From: Shewanella canadensis
Lineage (GTDB): Bacteria > Pseudomonadota > Gammaproteobacteria > Enterobacterales > Shewanellaceae
Assembly: GCF_003966225.1 (NCBI RefSeq)
Contig: NZ_RXNU01000018.1
Span: forward strand, 1-64,000
DNA length: 64,000 bases
Direction: 5' to 3'
The translations under genes were made by a program, and so were the position numbers. The notes beneath the pieces are model-generated. The model did not search any database and was not told the DNA's origin. It saw nothing but the letters and a program-made list of their open reading frames with translations. Every line of letters begins with the position of its first letter. Position 1 is the stretch's first letter. Below are positions 60,929 through 64,000 of this stretch, piece by piece.

Positions 60929-63718
60929 TTAATAACTAAATTTGTCTGCATTTAGCTTAAAGGTACGTAGATCGGTGATCATATTATCTGAGGTCAAGGG
61001 TTCCAGGTTACCGTGGCTTTCGCCGGTTGTGAACAGGACGAGCCTGTCGCAGTGCTTAGTTCGCATCTTCTTCATCATAAATTTGATTAAGTCGGATCGG
61101 TTTAATTTAGCGACCTCTTTGACTACGAGTTCCCTTTGGGTGAATTGATAGTCTTTGTTACCAATGCTCGACCAATACCTCTGCCCACGAGTCTTCAGGT
61201 TGGGATCATGCTCCATCACTTGATTGATCAGTCCTTGCTTCGTCATTTCCCATTGCTCGTTGGTTATCTGCATCACGGCATAGTTAAAATCTGCAATAAA
61301 TTCGTCAATGGCCTCTAAAAGCTGTCTTGGTCCAGATGTCGGTGACTGAATATAGAAGATCATACCCGGGTATCTGTTGAGTGGCAGGTACCCAGTGCCT
61401 ACCATGTAACCCAACTGCTTCTTGGTACGTAATTCATGGAAGAAGGTCGATGACATAGTATGGTTTAACAAACTAAACAGAGCCATCTGGTCCGCAGAAG
61501 CGGCATCGGCCTGGTAGTACACTATGATGCTGCTGTCCTGATGTGAGGCATCCAGTTCTCGCATCATAGTACCGTGCCCCGCCAGGTTAACCAGCTCACG
61601 CTCTGATTCACTGCTTGGAGAGGAGACAAGAGATAAGATGTGATCCAAGCGTTTACCTAATGCTTGGACTTCACTTTCCAACCAATCACCATAGACCAAG
61701 CCTTCGAGATGGATTTTTTCAAAGAAGCTTCTGACATGCTCGTGTAGATCTTCGAGTGTGATCCCCTCTAGTTCCTCGGCCATTCGTGATGGTTCATAAC
61801 TGCGTTTCTGTAAGGTAACCGTGAGGCTGGTAAATATTTGAGAGATAGGTTTTGCTCTCGCCTGATTATACCAACTCCTTAAAATCTGTCGCTTAATCAG
61901 ATTGAACCGGCCTTGAGTGAAATTTCGTTGCCTCGCTTTTTCAATCAGAAGGGCTAGTAGCACCTCTTGTTTGCCGGTGAAACCGGTGAGGTGCAGTGTG
62001 ATCCCACCCTGGTGTGGATAGATATTGTAGCTGAGCCCGGCAACTTCGGCTTGGTAGGTAAATTCGGTCAGGTAGTCGAGTAGCATCTCAACATACAGGC
62101 GTGTTAATGCAGCATTTTTAGGTGAAGAAGCTGCCTGTACCGAATCGAGTGACAGATAGAGGTGTCCCTTAGGCACATTAAATTCATCATCTTTTCTGTG
62201 CCAGATGCGGTATCCCTTTTCCTGAGAGACGATAACGGGGACTCTATTTGGGCTTTTATCGGCCCTGGGAATTGAGTCTTCGATAATAAACGGGTTGGCG
62301 TCAGGCAATTTTAGCTCAGGTCTTATCGGAAGCTGACTCCAGTGTTTTAGCTTCTCCGGGCTGATGGCTTTTATTTGGTAAGGTGTGTGATACCAGGCTG
62401 CCTGTCGTTCTGTATCAAGCTCAGAAGAGATGAGTTGAACGCGAAGGTTCGATGGCGTCATCATATTTAATAGACTTAGGGTCTCGGGAACGTTGAGACT
62501 ATCCATCTTGTAATCACCGAAGAGAAGATCTTCAACATCGTAATGATGCATATTGATGCTGAGATGGCTGGCCAGATCCAGCGCCTTAATCTGTTCCTGA
62601 TATTTAAACGCCAGTTTCAATAAGTTGGCCCGCTCCTTATAGCGCCATTCCTGCATCCCTTGTGTTTTGATCAGTTCAATATATTCAAAAGCGCATTCAA
62701 TGACTGTATCCAGGTTAGCGACCCCTTTATCAGTGAGTTGAATGCTGATGTTATAATCTTTGAAATTGTAGCCGTTCACGCCTCCGCCAGCTGATAAATT
62801 CACAGCTAAATCATTATCTTTGAGATAAGAGAGTAAGCTGCCATTGCCTTCGTAACCCAGCAGGTGACTGATAAAGGTCAAGGGCTTATGTTTATAGAAG
62901 GGGTCAATTGCGGGCAGACTAAAGGTCATGGCGACCCTTTTTTGTTCCTTAACTGGAATGATATTTATCTGGGACTCTAGTTGCTCGGCTTGATATATTG
63001 GGACATCAGGATACGCTTTTTTGATCTGATGATTATCAATGTCGCTAAAGTAAGTATTCGCCAGCATCTCTAAATCGGCCAGAGAGCATGGCGCTACAAG
63101 ACATAGCGTCATTAAATTAGCGCTGTAATGAGACTGATAAAAGCTGACTAACTCTGATCTTAAAGTAGATTCATCCCCACCTAAGGTTTCTAAATTGCCT
63201 ACTGAAAATTTTGAAAATGGGTGAGCCGGGTTGACGGTCTCTTTCTGTACCTGATACGTGCGACGAATATCATCTTTGAGTTTTAGGCTGAATTCAGACT
63301 CAATGGCATGACGCTCACGATCGACTAACTCCTTGCTAAACAGAGGTGCGATGAAAAATTGGCTAAAACGGTCGAGTGACTCTTCGAATACATCTGCATT
63401 TATGCAAAAGAAAAAGTTGGTTTGTTCTGTCCCCGTCCATGCGTTATTACTGCCGCCATGTTGATTGATAAAGGCATGGTATTCCCCAGATTCCGGGAAC
63501 TTTTCTGTACCGAGAAAAAGCATGTGCTCGAGAAAGTGTGCCATTCCGGGTCTGGAGAACGGGTCATCAAAGTGGCCGACGTTTACAGCCATCGATGCGG
63601 CAGCCTGGCTGGCTTGCTTATCTTCGACCAGCAGAACAGATAAACCATTTTCCAATACAAGATACTGATATCGGCGATGATCGTTAGGGCTTTTTATGAT
63701 TTGCAAAGATTCTGGCAA
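60929..63718 (-). CDS. M16 family zinc metalloprotease (insulinase/pitrilysin-like)
   Basis: This 929-residue protease has the inverted zinc motif His61-x-x-Glu64-His65 (HFLEH) with the third ligand Glu142 at the family spacing. The N-terminal M16 half is complete; the middle and the C-terminal M16 half with RTKKQLGYMVGTGY are typical of the pitrilysin/insulysin group. No signal peptide is evident, unlike E. coli pitrilysin, so it is likely cytoplasmic. It is divergent from sixA. Confidence 0.92.
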   Translation of the reverse strand: MPESLQIIKSPNDHRRYQYLVLENGLSVLLVEDKQASQAAASMAVNVGHFDDPFSRPGMAHFLEHMLFLGTEKFPESGEYHAFINQHGGSNNAWTGTEQTNFFFCINADVFEESLDRFSQFFIAPLFSKELVDRERHAIESEFSLKLKDDIRRTYQVQKETVNPAHPFSKFSVGNLETLGGDESTLRSELVSFYQSHYSANLMTLCLVAPCSLADLEMLANTYFSDIDNHQIKKAYPDVPIYQAEQLESQINIIPVKEQKRVAMTFSLPAIDPFYKHKPLTFISHLLGYEGNGSLLSYLKDNDLAVNLSAGGGVNGYNFKDYNISIQLTDKGVANLDTVIECAFEYIELIKTQGMQEWRYKERANLLKLAFKYQEQIKALDLASHLSINMHHYDVEDLLFGDYKMDSLNVPETLSLLNMMTPSNLRVQLISSELDTERQAAWYHTPYQIKAISPEKLKHWSQLPIRPELKLPDANPFIIEDSIPRADKSPNRVPVIVSQEKGYRIWHRKDDEFNVPKGHLYLSLDSVQAASSPKNAALTRLYVEMLLDYLTEFTYQAEVAGLSYNIYPHQGGITLHLTGFTGKQEVLLALLIEKARQRNFTQGRFNLIKRQILRSWYNQARAKPISQIFTSLTVTLQKRSYEPSRMAEELEGITLEDLHEHVRSFFEKIHLEGLVYGDWLESEVQALGKRLDHILSLVSSPSSESERELVNLAGHGTMMRELDASHQDSSIIVYYQADAASADQMALFSLLNHTMSSTFFHELRTKKQLGYMVGTGYLPLNRYPGMIFYIQSPTSGPRQLLEAIDEFIADFNYAVMQITNEQWEMTKQGLINQVMEHDPNLKTRGQRYWSSIGNKDYQFTQRELVVKEVAKLNRSDLIKFMMKKMRTKHCDRLVLFTTGESHGNLEPLTSDNMITDLRTFKLNADKFSY

Positions 63719-63944
63719 CTAGACGCTCCGAATATGTTAGCGGTTACTATCTCACTCACGAGAAAGACTATTTTTATACAATAATTCTTGCGATAGATAT
63801 TATATATTGGTCTCCTTATCTGGCTTTGGCAAATGTCTCTGCGTCTATTCGACTAATTAATAACTTATTTTTGGTTTGTCCTAACTGTGTTTAAGGCTAC
63901 AATTGGCGTATAAAGAGATAAGAAAAATGAGTAGCGAGAGTAGT

Positions 63945-64000
63945 ATGCAGCTATTTTTAATGCGACATGGTGAAGCTAGTTATCTTGCTCATTCAGACAG
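63945..64000 (+). CDS. sixA: Phosphohistidine phosphatase SixA (5' part only)
   Basis: Only the first residues are in the window: MQLFLMRHGEASYLAHSDS. The RHG motif with the catalytic His at the very N-terminus and the overall start match SixA, which removes phosphate from histidine in phosphotransfer proteins. An in-frame ATG at 63927 would add six residues (MSSESS). The gene runs off the right edge. Confidence 0.8.
   Translation, partial: MQLFLMRHGEASYLAHSD

Overview
The window looks like a chromosomal segment of a marine gammaproteobacterium, most probably Shewanella or a close relative. This rests on gene families I recognise: NrdDG with FNR and NrdR sites, YibL, a FadI/FadJ pair behind FadR- and PsrA-like sites, FadL, PutP, a complete MoxR/Bat operon, an M16 protease, SixA, and regulators with DUF3612 and DUF3379 domains. 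I see no rRNA, tRNA, CRISPR array, prophage or intact insertion sequence. Most of the window is ordinary housekeeping or metabolic DNA, with a few accessory spots.

Layout. 1-750: two hairpin-rich intergenic repeat units, one with a compensatory base-pair change relative to the other. 749-8077: AvtA transaminase, an MgtC/DUF4010 membrane protein and the SbcDC nuclease. 8078-16312: an M23 peptidase, a periplasmic binding protein, a YgjP-like metalloprotein, DUF3010, a DEAD-box helicase with a likely TTG start, a patatin-like lipase behind a degenerate repeat, and a CurA-like reductase. 16313-24398: a MarR/OhrR regulator facing the reductase across a perfect 20-bp palindrome, two unknown proteins, anaerobic ribonucleotide reductase nrdDG, yibL, ribA, and an outer-membrane beta-barrel whose start codon lies in a perfect hairpin. 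24429-31943: LysR and a quinone oxidoreductase, an SDR fragment, a DUF3612 regulator opposite a stand-alone malate synthase G accessory domain, a VF530 protein, and a secreted subtilase.

32621-38633: an RND efflux pair followed by a DUF2892 membrane peptide and a periplasmic rhodanese (together like a split YgaP), with a SIMPL protein upstream. 38716-43776: a VOC protein, FadL, PutP, and an ECF sigma factor overlapping its likely anti-sigma gene. 43883-50918: moxR-DUF58-DUF4381-batA-batB/C-batD, tightly packed on the minus strand. 51364-54827: fadIJ on the plus strand.

The most unusual region is 55397-56026. It encodes a secreted protein made almost wholly of ten 13-residue repeats (core AAPHIKFKP[V/I]ELA). 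A 39-residue peptide gene with a near-ideal ribosome binding site follows 18 nt later, and a terminator closes the pair. The leader can fold so as to hide the ribosome binding site. Immediately upstream on the same strand is a 1434-residue periplasmic-sensing GGDEF/EAL protein. I do not recognise this pair as a described system. A multi-copy secreted peptide precursor or a repetitive surface/matrix protein are the two readings I consider most open. The second accessory highlight is the orphan malate synthase G domain opposite the DUF3612 regulator.
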